Shown in pieces: positions 35,840-45,660 of a stretch of DNA of 64,000 bases; position 1 is the first letter of the stretch; each line of letters starts with the position of its first letter. Location: positions 174,996 to 238,995 of the forward strand of contig CANQKD010000002.1 in assembly GCA_947624375.1 (NCBI GenBank). Reading direction: 5' to 3'. The translations under genes and the position numbers were made by a program. This DNA is from an uncultured Clostridia bacterium. GTDB lineage: Bacteria > Bacillota > Clostridia > Oscillospirales > Ruminococcaceae. The notes beneath the pieces were generated by a model that did no database searches, was not told where the DNA came from, and saw only the letters and a list, made by a program, of their open reading frames with translations.

Positions 35840-36874
35840 ATGCTGATGCGCAAAAGTGTTATGAACATTCTTGCCGCTGTATGCATGGCGGCGGTTTTGT
35901 GCTCCTGCTCTTTTTTGGGGGGGACGAACGGCGAAACCGCCCAAAAGACGGAGTTTTTAGCTATGGACACGTATATGTCGGCAACGGCATACGGCGAGGG
36001 CGCTGAAAATGCCGTCACTCTTGCAAAAGACGAGGTTCAGCGGCTTGACAAGCTGTGGTCGGTGACGGACGAAAACAGCGAGATTTATGCTGTGAACGGC
36101 AGCGGCGAGGTGACAGTCAGCGGCGAAACTTTGGAGCTTATCTCGTTTATGCTGGATATGGCGAAACGCACGGGCGGCGCGCTGGAGCCTACGCTCTACC
36201 CTGTTGTAAAGGCGTGGGGTTTTACAAGCGGCGAAAACAGAGTTCCGAGCAGCGATGAGATACAGTCTCTTTTGCAAAATGTGGGATATGAAAAGGTGTC
36301 GGTCAGCGGAAATACCGTTACACTGCCCGTTGGCGTTATGCTGGATACGGGGGCAGTCGGCAAGGGGTATGCGAGCGACAAGGCTGCACAGGTGCTTAAA
36401 GAAAACGGTGTAAAATCGGCGCTTATTGACCTTGGCGGAAACATTGTGCTGGTGGGTAAAAAGCCTGACGGCGAGGACTGGAAGATAGGTGTGCGCGACC
36501 CTGACGGCGACGGCGTTGTGGGCATAATAAGTGCAAGCGACTGCGCTATTGTGACCTCGGGGGCGTATGAGCGCAATTTTACTGTAGACGGCACTGTGTA
36601 CGGGCACATTATTGACCCTAAAGATGGAAGACCTGTGGACAACGATATTTTGTCGGTGACGGTGATAGCAAGCGAGGGCAGGCTGTGCGATGCGCTATCG
36701 ACGGCGCTGTTTGTAATGGGCAAAGACGGCGCAACCGAGCACTGGCGCACCCACAAAGACTTTGAGATGATAATGCTGTGCAAGGACGGTCAGGCATATG
36801 TGACGGAGGGCATTGCGGACAGGTTTGAGGCGGAGGAGCATAGCGAGATGAAAATAAATGTTATTGAGGGGTAG
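35840..36874 (+). CDS. apbE: FMN:protein transferase (ApbE family lipoprotein)
   Basis: The protein has 344 residues, with AGGAGG before ATG 35840. A lipoprotein signal ends near VLCSCS. ApbE attaches FMN through phosphoester bonds to Thr/Ser of partner flavoproteins outside the membrane. Family motifs are MDTYMSATAYG at the start of the mature domain, LDTGAVGKGYASDKAA, SALIDLGGNIVLVG and the metal-binding VTSGAYERNF...GHIIDPKDGRP, with CDALSTALFVMG near the C-terminus. It follows the serine hydrolase by 34 bp. No flavinylated target (RnfG/NqrC-like) is seen in the window. Confidence 0.94.
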   Translation: MLMRKSVMNILAAVCMAAVLCSCSFLGGTNGETAQKTEFLAMDTYMSATAYGEGAENAVTLAKDEVQRLDKLWSVTDENSEIYAVNGSGEVTVSGETLELISFMLDMAKRTGGALEPTLYPVVKAWGFTSGENRVPSSDEIQSLLQNVGYEKVSVSGNTVTLPVGVMLDTGAVGKGYASDKAAQVLKENGVKSALIDLGGNIVLVGKKPDGEDWKIGVRDPDGDGVVGIISASDCAIVTSGAYERNFTVDGTVYGHIIDPKDGRPVDNDILSVTVIASEGRLCDALSTALFVMGKDGATEHWRTHKDFEMIMLCKDGQAYVTEGIADRFEAEEHSEMKINVIEG

Positions 36875-36900
36875 GAAATTCGAGCAAAAGTTATAATTCC

Positions 36901-37080
36901 AAAAAACTAAAAGTTTTCGGTCAAGCTCTTTTTTACAGTTGCTTCGCAACTGCCAAGGCTTGCGGGGGTACGGGGGCAGAGCCCCCGAAACACAACGTGC
37001 GCTCCGCAAAGGGTGAATTTCAAAATAGTCCTGTGGACTATTTTGAAAGAGGAAACGCCCTGCAAGAGAGGGCGTTCCCT
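36901..37080 (+). repeat. R1 structured repeat, copy a
   Basis: Four hairpins in order: H1 36936-36952 (CAGTTGC/GCAACTG, unlike other copies), H2 36971-36987 (CGGGGGC/GCCCCCG), H3 37019-37047 (13 bp, loop TGT), H4 37051-37078 (loop GCAAGAG, one bulged A). The linker before H3 reads GCGCTCCGCAAAGGGTGAAT. The gap from apbE to the PepSY gene (36875-37567) is otherwise filled by copy b and a promoter. Confidence 0.75.
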
Positions 37081-37105
37081 AATGAGAAGATATATCAAAC
37101 TTTCC

Positions 37106-37124
37106 GCGTTCCATTATGGAACGC
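37106..37124 (+). repeat. Palindrome GCGTTCCAT-T-ATGGAACGC, copy 1
   Basis: A 9-bp perfect inverted repeat with a one-base centre. It follows H4 of R1 copy a by 28 bp. The same palindrome occurs at 57674-57692 and 63681-63699, each beside an R1 copy. Confidence 0.7.
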
Positions 37125-37225
37125 CGTGCTGTATGTGAAGTTTTAACAGGCGCATAAGCGCAAATTTTTAACAATGATATTGCGCACGCAAGCGCGCGCA
37201 GGGAAAATAGTTGGGAACTTCTCAA

Positions 37226-37470
37226 AGGGGAGGCTCTCTCTTGCAGAGCCTCCCCTCTCCAGAAACAGTCCACCGGACTGTTTCTGAATTCACCCCTCTC
37301 AGAGCGCCTGACGTAGGGGCTTTCGCCGTGCTGCGGTAGCGTGCGCAAGCGAACGCAGGCGACAATGGGCTTCCGCCCAGCGTATGCTTGCATACGCTAT
37401 GACCCCTGACGACCCTTTTGAAAAAGGGTCGATCGAAAACTTTTATTTTCTTGACAGGGCTTTTTAGTTT
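37226..37470 (-). repeat. R1 structured repeat, copy b (reverse, faces copy a)
   Basis: Read on the minus strand. H4 37227-37255 (11 bp, loop GCAAGAG), H3 37260-37286 (12 bp, loop GGT), H1 37411-37430 (GACCCTTTT arms). Between H3 and H1 it carries extra small hairpins (CGTATG/CATACG near 37381, GGGC/GCCC near 37370). The outer end has TTGACAGGG-like sequence shared with other copies. Confidence 0.75.
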
Positions 37471-37504
37471 CATTATGTTTAATAAAAAAATTTATTCTAT
37501 TCTA

Positions 37505-37533
37505 TTGAATTTTATACAAAACGGTGCTATAAT
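37505..37533 (+). promoter_or_regulatory. Promoter of the PepSY gene
   Basis: TTGAAT at 37505-37510, 17 bp, TATAAT at 37528-37533 with TGc before it. Confidence 0.8.
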
Positions 37534-37567
37534 CATTGTGTAAAATCTAAAAAAGGAGTTGTTTTTT

Positions 37568-38521
37568 ATGAAGAAATTGTTTTCCACGCCGTTAAGGGCT
37601 GTCATTTCGACGATATGCATATTGCTGATACTGTGCATTATTGCGGCAATAATCGCATTTTTCGCACTGAAAAACACTCTTATCGGCAAAGATGAGGCTC
37701 GCGACATCGCGCTTGAAGATGCAGGCTTCTCTCGCTCTGACACCTCGCGCCTGCGCACCAGCCTTGACTACGACGACGGCTATTTTGAATACGATGTTGA
37801 TTTCTACGTTGACGGCATCGAATACGAGTACGTTATTGACGGTGAGGACGGCGGTATAATCAAACGCGACATTGACGGCAAACGTCAAAGTGCTGCCACG
37901 AATGTCACTACCACGACCCCCGAGCAGGAAGCCGCGCCGACTGAAACTACAGCGGAAACTTCGGCAGAGGCAACAACGCCGCAAGCCACCACGGCTCCGC
38001 AGGCTGTGCCGACAGGCACGGAAACTACCGCTGAAACGGTCACCGAGACTACGACAACAACTGCCGCAGCGACCGGCATTACCGAGGACGATGCGAAAGA
38101 CATTGCGGTGAAAGATGCAGGCGTTGACGCGGCGGCGGTGATGTTCACGAAAGTGAAGGTGGACTACGAGGACGGCATACAGATCTACGAGGTGGATTTT
38201 TACACGAGCGACACCGAATACGACTACGAAATTGCGGTGGCTGACGGTGCTGTGGTGAAGAAGAGCCATGAGACCGTGGCAGGCGGCACGCCGAACACGG
38301 GCGATTACATCGGCGCGGACAAGGCTGAGGAAATTGCGCTTGCTGATGCCTCTCTTACGGCGGCTGACGTTAAATTTTCCAAGCGCACCGAGCTGGATAT
38401 TGACGACGGCAGGGCGGAATATGAGGTTGAATTTTACGTTGGCAGCACCGAGTACGACTACAAGATAGATGCCGTGAGCGGTGCGGTGATAGAGAAAGAG
38501 ACGGACAACGATCTTCACTGA
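37568..38521 (+). CDS. Membrane-anchored protein with three PepSY-like repeats
   Basis: I chose ATG 37568 (MKKLFSTPLRA) because AAAGGAG lies 10 bp upstream. The product has 317 residues. A membrane anchor spans about residues 8-36 (AVISTICILLILCIIAAIIAFFAL). Three repeats of about 65 residues share the pattern DEARDIALEDAG ... YDVDFYVDGIEYEYVIDGEDG, the PepSY fold. The first is separated from the second and third by a Thr/Ala/Glu-rich linker (residues about 115-175). PepSY domains often inhibit proteases or bind the wall. No peptidase is fused or adjacent. It is flanked by an R1 pair upstream. Confidence 0.85.
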   Translation: MKKLFSTPLRAVISTICILLILCIIAAIIAFFALKNTLIGKDEARDIALEDAGFSRSDTSRLRTSLDYDDGYFEYDVDFYVDGIEYEYVIDGEDGGIIKRDIDGKRQSAATNVTTTTPEQEAAPTETTAETSAEATTPQATTAPQAVPTGTETTAETVTETTTTTAAATGITEDDAKDIAVKDAGVDAAAVMFTKVKVDYEDGIQIYEVDFYTSDTEYDYEIAVADGAVVKKSHETVAGGTPNTGDYIGADKAEEIALADASLTAADVKFSKRTELDIDDGRAEYEVEFYVGSTEYDYKIDAVSGAVIEKETDNDLH

Positions 38522-38531
38522 TAAATGGGCA

Positions 38532-38569
38532 TAAAAAAGCTGCAACGTTTAAGTTGCAGCTATTTTTTT
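38532..38569 (+). terminator. Bidirectional terminator, PepSY gene and LPXTG gene
   Basis: A 9-bp perfect stem AGCTGCAAC/GTTGCAGCT (38538-38546 with 38553-38561), A tract on the left, TTTTTTT on the right. It overlaps the stop codon of the minus-strand gene. Confidence 0.85.
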
Positions 38570-41500
38570 ATTTGCGCGCTTTCTTTCGGCGGTCGAAGTA
38601 AAGCATTGCGAAGAGCATTGCGCCAACGGATATGAGCGCCGTGCCCATCAGGAGATAGCGGACTGTGCCGCTGCCGCCCGTGGACGGTAATTCATACGGA
38701 AATTCGTTGACATAGTCAACTTGCGAAATTGGGTTTAGCGTGTTCACGTTCGTTGCAGCCGAGTTCTGATACCGCCATTCATCTTCGCCCAAGCCGTTTG
38801 CATTGTTGTGCGGCGTGTACAAAATACCGGACATTGTTTCTTCAGTAACTTGCCAAGTGCCACTCGGTAAATCCCTAAATACAGCTTTTTGGTTGTGCTT
38901 TAATGATAAAGTTATTGTAACCGTGTGTTCTCCACCAGAACCATTTTCTATTTTAACTTTAGCGTTTTGCACTTTATCGATGTTCCAGTTTCCGCTTGTA
39001 TCACGTTCGTACAAAGTATAACTAAGTTCTCTATCAGTTCGGTGTTCAGAATACCAATTACTATCACTTGTCTTGATAGTAACAGTAAAATCCCATACGC
39101 GGTCTAAATCTTCTGTACGTTCAGTATTATCAACCTCTTTAGTGATAGTAAGCGAGTTAGGATCAACTGACAGCATGATAATACCGAGACGGTCTTTGGC
39201 GTAATCGTTGGCTGTTTCAGGGTTATCCTTTACGCTTTCACCCTTGTTTTCTTCTGTATTTGAGCTTACGTCAACAGTACCGAAATAGAATGTAACTGTC
39301 TGGTTTGTAGCTAAGTCTTGCTTTTTGCTTTTAGCAATATTTTTTGAAGAATTGTCCTTTGAGGTGTTCCAGATCAGATACTCGCCGTCTTTGGTACTTT
39401 CAGCCGCACTTTTACTTACACCTGAAACACTGTCAGGAAATCTGCCATGCTTGTAACTTTTAGTATCACTGTCGGCATTCAGGTATTTGAAATATAGATC
39501 ATTTGATTGTCCTGCTGTAGTTGCATCTGCAATTTTGAATTGAGAATCACTACTTAATTTATTATCACGACTATTGATACTATAAGTACCGATAGGGAGA
39601 GCATTAGGCATTTCATAACCGAGATATGGATTTTCTGTTGTTGCCGGATTGGTAATCGGGGTATAACCAGTGACCTGCCATCTAGTATCAACGAATCCAT
39701 ATTCCGCCACTTCAACCTTAGTCAATTTTGCCCAAACTGTATAGGGTTGATTCTCTTGTGGGTCTTTCGGTATAGAATTAGTATCTACCGTGAAAGTCAA
39801 CTTATAATTTCTATTGGGGTCGGTATGATTTGTTTGGTGGAAAACATCAGCGTCAACATAGTTGTCGCTGCCGCCATACGGAAGTGGGTCAAGCGGGTCG
39901 TTATATTGGCGTGTGGCTTCAAAGGTGAATATTTTTTCAGTTCCATCATTAGGATTGATTTCTGAACCGGGTTTCAGATACTTACCGTCTACAACAAGCT
40001 CAAGGGCAAGTGCGGCGTTTACAACGTCTTTGGTGTAGGTGGTGTTGGCTACGAGGGAGTATACATCATCTTTACCATATCCGTCTTTGAAATCACCATT
40101 TTCTTTAGTTATAGTAACTCCGTCTTTGTCAGCCATACCCACGTTATGGGGCGTTGATGTATAATAATCGGTCAGCTTATCACCTTCGATCTGCTCTATG
40201 CCTGCAACAGGCTTGTATTCTTTATCCCAGTCATATACGCCTGAGTCGGTGACGGTGCCTTTAACTTTGTCTACAGTGGTTTGGTCGTCCTTTTCATATG
40301 TTTCAAGCGCAGTAGTCTTATCAGCCTCCTCTATGAGCTTCCACTTGTTGTTAGTTATATCATACATAACGTGCGGTTCATATGTGCGCGTTTCTTGTAT
40401 CATGGCTTGCAGGTAGTCTTCACGACCGTAATCGGTAGTCCACTTACCGTCTGTTGTCATTTCTGCAAACTCGCCACTAACAATATTAAAGAACTTGTCG
40501 CCGCCTGTGCCTGCTGTGGGGTCTGCTATAATGAAATATGGATCTAGTGTGAAGCCGTCCAACTCGTCAGCTGTTTCTTTTAATGGCGTAAACTTCAATT
40601 GCAGGTTATACTTGATCTGTTTCGTGTTCTTTGCAACATAATCTTTGGTGATGTCGTATATTCCTTTGCTAGAATCATACTGCTGCGACTCACGTTCATC
40701 GTCCTCAATTGTATTATTACCATTTAAATCATCATCACGTTTCCAAGTATAGGTAATAAAGCCTGTAACATCGCGCAAATTAAGGTCTGCAAAGTCAATA
40801 TCGTTACCGTTCCATGATGCGCCGGTACTGTTTTGGATATTAACTTTGTTAGTAGCCGTATCTCTTGCAAGTTTACCGTTTTCATCATACTCAGGGTCGG
40901 GCAGATATATATAAGGTATTGTGAATGTTTTCTTTTCTTGATTTTTATCATCAATCTTCAGCCACTTGTTCAGCAGCTCAATAAGAGGCATACTGTCCGC
41001 CTTATCGCCATACACCCTATACGCATATCTTTCGAGATATTGCAGATAGTACGAACCTGTCATGTAGCCATTTTCAAGGTCTGCGAGCATCATCGTCGGG
41101 GAGACTACCTCGCCCATGTAGATAACGTCATTCAGGTTGTTGGCGTTGAGTGGCAGCAGCCTTACATTTACGGTAGTTCTTGGGAAGCCCGACGACGGTA
41201 TATCAATGCCGTTGCCGTAAACCGCCTGCGAAACGCCGCCTGCATCAACAGCGTTAATTTTTCTGTCAGTGCCGGAGAGGGCTTCGAGCTTTTCACGGTA
41301 AGGGATTTTGCCGTCTTTTAATTGATCTGCATTAAAGCCATACAACGTATAGTTTGTGCCCTTATCCATATTCTCAATGGTGGCATCGCTGTAGACGAGG
41401 TTTTCGCCTGCCTCGTTGCCGTTGGTGAGAATGTTATTGCCGCCGATGAAGTCTTCCTTAGCTTTCAGGCGAATGGTCGCGCTCCACACGTCGAGATATG

Positions 41501-44500
41501 TGTCATCATTGCCCACTTTCGTATCAAATGCATCATTTTCCATCGGTATTATTTGGTCTGTCCAGCGCAGGTAGTACATATCTTTAACATCGTCGTAGTA
41601 TATGTAGCCTGTGCCAAAGCCGTCGCCTGTATTGTAGCCGTCGTCATACGAGGAGTCAGCCTTGCGGTTTACCATGTAACTTTCGCGCGGCGTGTAAGCA
41701 AGACCGGTTGCTTCTTCTTTTTTGTCGATACTGTCAATAATGTTACCAACTGTTTCTGTTGTTGAAGAACCGTCGGTTTTTTCTATCGTTATCTTACCGC
41801 CTGCGCCGAGCTTATACAAATTACCGTCTTTGTCAACAAGGTCAAAACGGGGGTCAATGTAATCCTGCACGGTGTAGTCGTTACGCGGCTGCTGGATCTT
41901 TTTAAGTATGTTATTAAATGCTGTACCTACGTTATCAACAGCGCCTTCTGCACCTGCACCAATTACAGAAACATACTCTTTCGCTTCCTCAGAAGTAGTT
42001 TCTTTGCCGCCTGCAAGGCTGGTAACAAACGTTAAAGCACGATCATATTCGCTCGGATTTGCTGTAGGAGAAATCGAACCTGCCGCCATCATTACGCAGA
42101 ATATGGTGTAGCCTTCTTCTTTCAGCTTATCAGCCCATGCTTCGGCAAGCTGACCTTCGTATTCTATATCACTACTGCTGTCCGGCTTATTACCATCTAC
42201 ATAGGTGGCATCGGTATAATCTTTATTATATGTAGTAGTTCCATCATCATTTACTGTATAATTCTGCGTATTGTCACGACCGTCTGTAAATATGATAAGA
42301 TACTTATCACGGGCATCGTTAGCTATATCATACGGTTTGTATCCGGTGGTTTTGTCCTTACATTCCACCATATTATCATAGAATGCTTTCAGACCCGTCC
42401 AAGTATACGTACCGCCGGTCATTACATAGGGGTATTCTTTTATTTCTGTGGGTCTTGCAGAAGAATCAGTTGTACTCGTAGATGTTTTGTCCTTTTTGTC
42501 CTTATCCTCCAGAAGATTTTGCAAATAGTCTGCTCTATTCGTAGTTCCATTTGTATATGCATCTGAGAAGTTTGTCCAGTCTTTTATGATGAGCGATTTA
42601 AGGGCATCCTTAGCAGCAGTGCCGGATTTACCATCCAATAAGTTATGCGTGCTGAAACGAACAATTGCGCTGTTAGAAAGGTCAGATTCCCTAGCGAGAT
42701 TTTGATAAAATCCATTTAACGCATCATTCAGAGCTTCGTATTTGGTTATCTGTTCAGTCTTGTCATCGTTATAGCCCTTTTCGTATACAAGCGAGCAGAA
42801 AGTTCTTATATCACCGTCTTTTGACGTGCTGCCGCTCCATGCAAAGCAGCGCAAGTGGTTCTGGCTGTCTACATAGAAACGAATACTGCGCTCATTTTCC
42901 GGCGCCTTGTTAAACTTTTTGGTGTTGGTATTGCCGGCATTTATAGCTGTTTTAAGATCATTGTCAGCGCCCGACGGTACTGTGGCTATATCTCTTCCTG
43001 CATCGTCAACGTTGTCAATACCATTATCTTTATCTTTATCATAAATACCTATATACTGCTTGCCGCTTTCAAGGCAGCCCTCTATATCAGCCCAATCTGA
43101 TGCGGAGTTTACATAGTACCAGCCGCGGCGCTCATCATCATTGGGGTTTTGACCCAGGCGTTTATTGCCATTTGCTATCTGCGCAATGTCAATTATCTCC
43201 TGCGAGCCGTCTTTATTAGTAACTACTGAGCGTGCGTGGGTCTTCTTGTCTTTATCGACATCACATTGAACACCGGCGCCGAAATACAAGCTTACTTCGG
43301 CTTCTGACAGGGCATCATCAAATACATACAGATCGTCAATGAGTATGTCTGAGCCGTTGTATGTGCTGTCAAGCAAGCCACCGAGGATAAGATAGAGGTT
43401 ATTAGTGTTTATTGCACTAGGTAAATCTTTACGTTCTTGACTCGAGTCTTCATAAGATTCTCCATTAATGTATTGTTTTATTTTAAGATTATTTTCATCA
43501 AAAACAAGAGTGATAATTTGGTAATCTTTTCCGTTGGCAAAAATAGAATTAATATTGACATAGTTATCTGACTCGTTGCCTTTTTTCCGCATTCTAAATC
43601 TGTTTGCGCTGCCGCCACTAGCTCTGAATATTCTGTAATAATCCTGACTTGTATCTATACTGCCCATATACAGAATATTTGCTTCGGATGCAGGATTTGA
43701 ATCATTGGCAGCCTTTTTTACCTTGAATGAAAGTGTAAAAGAAGAACTTTTCGGCGCTGCGTCAAGCAAAACTGCACCCAGCTTTGCTGTTTGTGTCAGG
43801 TTTAAAGCTTTGTCACTATATTCGGGTTCTGCAACTACAGTTTCTTGCTCATCTAAGCTTATATCAGAGCTTCCTATTTCTTTTTGTTGACAGTATCTTA
43901 CCACCGTGCCAGTATCACCGGTTAAGCCGGCAGCATTATTTAAAGCAAATGTTTCGCTAATTGTATCGCTGCCGTTGGAACCACTAATTTTTAAGTTTTT
44001 GATACTTACATTTTTATCTGAATCACCCTTTAAATTTTCAGGGTCAATGACTTCTTCTGTTTTGTCTCCCTTATTACTTTTTAAACTTCCCTTAGGTAGT
44101 ATCTCGTCTCCGCCAACAATTAAATATAACTCGCTGCTGTCAAATGTAACATTCTTCGTAACATAAGTAAAATTCTTAGTTCCGACAGCTAATGTCACAT
44201 CATAATGACCACCGTCATTTTTAGATATAGTTAGAGTGCATTTAATATTTTTGTCATAATTACCATCAAGAGCTGAATTATCGGCAGTTGTACCACCATT
44301 ATGATAAAGTTTATTATCACCACTGTCAAACAAATATAAATGTTTTTGAGCGCCTCCTCCATCATCATGGCAACGTCCTCTCATTAAAGCCAAATAATTA
44401 CTATTAGTGCCGTCACCCAAATATATGATAGGAGTTTGTGGAGTTTTTGTACTAGATAATTGTTTACAGTTTAAGTCAAAAGAAATCGTTATATCTTCTT

Positions 44501-45389
44501 CAACATCGAACCTATCACATAAATCAATTATAAGGTTGCCATTTTGGTCCGTTTCAGACAAATCAAGATAGCCGTCACTAAATACAGCCTGTGGGGTTAT
44601 TGTAGCCGTTGAATTTTTGTCAAATTCTCCGCCCGTTGCTGCCTGCTTAATATAACTTGCATTATCGCCGTTTACTTTATTTCCCAAAGAATTTTCAAAC
44701 GGATAATAGCCTATAAGGTTTTCATCATTTAGTGGGCTGCCGCCGTCCCAATATCCCAGCGGCACAAACTCCGAGACCGATGAACGGCCTTCATAGACAT
44801 AATATTTATAGCCGGCATAGCTTAGCTTGGTGTTGTCGGTGTGGTTTTCGTCCGGAATTAAGATCTTGTCAACAATTTCTTGCGGCAGGTAGCCGCCGTT
44901 TTCGTCTTGAATTGCTAATAAAACTTTGGTTAGATCGTTTGAAACACTACTATATTTATCTAAAAGTTCTTTATTTTTAAGATAACTACTTTTTAAGTTT
45001 TCGGCATTAAGTCCACTAATTGTTGTTATATCCAGCGGGTCAAGCGTATCGACCGTCCACGCCATTGAGCCCGAGGCATCAAGTATCGTTGCAACGTCCA
45101 CGGGGTTCTCGCCGACGTACCACGACTCTAAATTTACATCAAAAGTTCTGCCGTCAGAGCCTACCTCTGTGGCAGTTTTGTTGGTATGCAGGCCGTAGCC
45201 GGTGTTGTAAACATCGCCGTCTGTGTCCTGCTCGAGGTTTTCAAAGCCATAAGAACGGGCGGTTTTGCTGCTGTATTCGGCATACGAAGTCTTCGTGAAC
45301 AGGTCGGCAAGCTGGTCAACCCCAACGGCTGAAACCAACAGCGCCGCCGCTGATGCCCCTGCAACAAGCCTCTTTGTAATTTTATTCAT
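38568..45389 (-). CDS. Giant LPXTG surface protein with interrupted VWA domain and LamG-like modules
   Basis: I chose ATG 45389 (MNKITKRLVAG), with AAGGAG upstream. The product has 2,273 residues. A signal peptide is followed by a VWA metal site at residues 104-108 (DASGS). The other VWA parts come much later: TGGTYTWTG near 990 and LIIFTDGRD near 1030. In between are two LamG/concanavalin-like segments (about 220-460 and 520-700). Later parts are beta-rich. A pilin-like Cna-B/DUF5979-type domain (SLTITKEVDNTERTEDLDR) precedes the sortase signal LPSTGG, a membrane helix and RRKKARK. The plan suggests an adhesin or pilus tip protein. The central part is more AT-rich than nearby genes. No sortase gene is in the window. 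Confidence 0.88.
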   Translation of the reverse strand: MNKITKRLVAGASAAALLVSAVGVDQLADLFTKTSYAEYSSKTARSYGFENLEQDTDGDVYNTGYGLHTNKTATEVGSDGRTFDVNLESWYVGENPVDVATILDASGSMAWTVDTLDPLDITTISGLNAENLKSSYLKNKELLDKYSSVSNDLTKVLLAIQDENGGYLPQEIVDKILIPDENHTDNTKLSYAGYKYYVYEGRSSVSEFVPLGYWDGGSPLNDENLIGYYPFENSLGNKVNGDNASYIKQAATGGEFDKNSTATITPQAVFSDGYLDLSETDQNGNLIIDLCDRFDVEEDITISFDLNCKQLSSTKTPQTPIIYLGDGTNSNYLALMRGRCHDDGGGAQKHLYLFDSGDNKLYHNGGTTADNSALDGNYDKNIKCTLTISKNDGGHYDVTLAVGTKNFTYVTKNVTFDSSELYLIVGGDEILPKGSLKSNKGDKTEEVIDPENLKGDSDKNVSIKNLKISGSNGSDTISETFALNNAAGLTGDTGTVVRYCQQKEIGSSDISLDEQETVVAEPEYSDKALNLTQTAKLGAVLLDAAPKSSSFTLSFKVKKAANDSNPASEANILYMGSIDTSQDYYRIFRASGGSANRFRMRKKGNESDNYVNINSIFANGKDYQIITLVFDENNLKIKQYINGESYEDSSQERKDLPSAINTNNLYLILGGLLDSTYNGSDILIDDLYVFDDALSEAEVSLYFGAGVQCDVDKDKKTHARSVVTNKDGSQEIIDIAQIANGNKRLGQNPNDDERRGWYYVNSASDWADIEGCLESGKQYIGIYDKDKDNGIDNVDDAGRDIATVPSGADNDLKTAINAGNTNTKKFNKAPENERSIRFYVDSQNHLRCFAWSGSTSKDGDIRTFCSLVYEKGYNDDKTEQITKYEALNDALNGFYQNLARESDLSNSAIVRFSTHNLLDGKSGTAAKDALKSLIIKDWTNFSDAYTNGTTNRADYLQNLLEDKDKKDKTSTSTTDSSARPTEIKEYPYVMTGGTYTWTGLKAFYDNMVECKDKTTGYKPYDIANDARDKYLIIFTDGRDNTQNYTVNDDGTTTYNKDYTDATYVDGNKPDSSSDIEYEGQLAEAWADKLKEEGYTIFCVMMAAGSISPTANPSEYDRALTFVTSLAGGKETTSEEAKEYVSVIGAGAEGAVDNVGTAFNNILKKIQQPRNDYTVQDYIDPRFDLVDKDGNLYKLGAGGKITIEKTDGSSTTETVGNIIDSIDKKEEATGLAYTPRESYMVNRKADSSYDDGYNTGDGFGTGYIYYDDVKDMYYLRWTDQIIPMENDAFDTKVGNDDTYLDVWSATIRLKAKEDFIGGNNILTNGNEAGENLVYSDATIENMDKGTNYTLYGFNADQLKDGKIPYREKLEALSGTDRKINAVDAGGVSQAVYGNGIDIPSSGFPRTTVNVRLLPLNANNLNDVIYMGEVVSPTMMLADLENGYMTGSYYLQYLERYAYRVYGDKADSMPLIELLNKWLKIDDKNQEKKTFTIPYIYLPDPEYDENGKLARDTATNKVNIQNSTGASWNGNDIDFADLNLRDVTGFITYTWKRDDDLNGNNTIEDDERESQQYDSSKGIYDITKDYVAKNTKQIKYNLQLKFTPLKETADELDGFTLDPYFIIADPTAGTGGDKFFNIVSGEFAEMTTDGKWTTDYGREDYLQAMIQETRTYEPHVMYDITNNKWKLIEEADKTTALETYEKDDQTTVDKVKGTVTDSGVYDWDKEYKPVAGIEQIEGDKLTDYYTSTPHNVGMADKDGVTITKENGDFKDGYGKDDVYSLVANTTYTKDVVNAALALELVVDGKYLKPGSEINPNDGTEKIFTFEATRQYNDPLDPLPYGGSDNYVDADVFHQTNHTDPNRNYKLTFTVDTNSIPKDPQENQPYTVWAKLTKVEVAEYGFVDTRWQVTGYTPITNPATTENPYLGYEMPNALPIGTYSINSRDNKLSSDSQFKIADATTAGQSNDLYFKYLNADSDTKSYKHGRFPDSVSGVSKSAAESTKDGEYLIWNTSKDNSSKNIAKSKKQDLATNQTVTFYFGTVDVSSNTEENKGESVKDNPETANDYAKDRLGIIMLSVDPNSLTITKEVDNTERTEDLDRVWDFTVTIKTSDSNWYSEHRTDRELSYTLYERDTSGNWNIDKVQNAKVKIENGSGGEHTVTITLSLKHNQKAVFRDLPSGTWQVTEETMSGILYTPHNNANGLGEDEWRYQNSAATNVNTLNPISQVDYVNEFPYELPSTGGSGTVRYLLMGTALISVGAMLFAMLYFDRRKKARK

Positions 45390-45556
45390 AAAATGTACAC
45401 TCCTTCCGAATGTAGTGGCAATTTCCCGGCAAAAACGCTGAAAAATCTGCACTTTATCCCGCACGAAGGCGGTAATGGGCTAATGCCCCAAAAATACTAA
45501 AAAATGTTTGTAAAATGGGCGTTTCTTTAGTGCAAACAGAAAGACCCTTTTATACA

Positions 45557-45585
45557 ATTATATCACGCGGCGATCAAAGTGTCAA
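45557..45585 (-). promoter_or_regulatory. Promoter of the LPXTG surface protein gene
   Basis: Minus strand: TTGACA (45585-45580), 17 bp, TATAAT (45562-45557) with TGA before it. The leader to ATG 45389 is about 160 nt and contains small GC-rich hairpins, for instance CCGC/GCGG near 45450-45464. Confidence 0.82.
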
Positions 45586-45660
45586 GTAAAATTTCTAAAT
45601 TTCCGCGAAATTACGGCAAAAATTCACGCGCATTTTTGTGCAGGGTGTACAAAGTGTTGT

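Noticed and set aside
36901..37470. Insertion sequence or transposon remnant
   Set aside because: No transposase frame, no target duplications I can recognise, and the terminal parts differ between copies. Mobility by a trans-acting transposase cannot be excluded.
45400..45550. c-di-GMP riboswitch upstream of the adhesin gene
   Set aside because: The conserved core of neither class is visible to me. Left as an unclassified leader.
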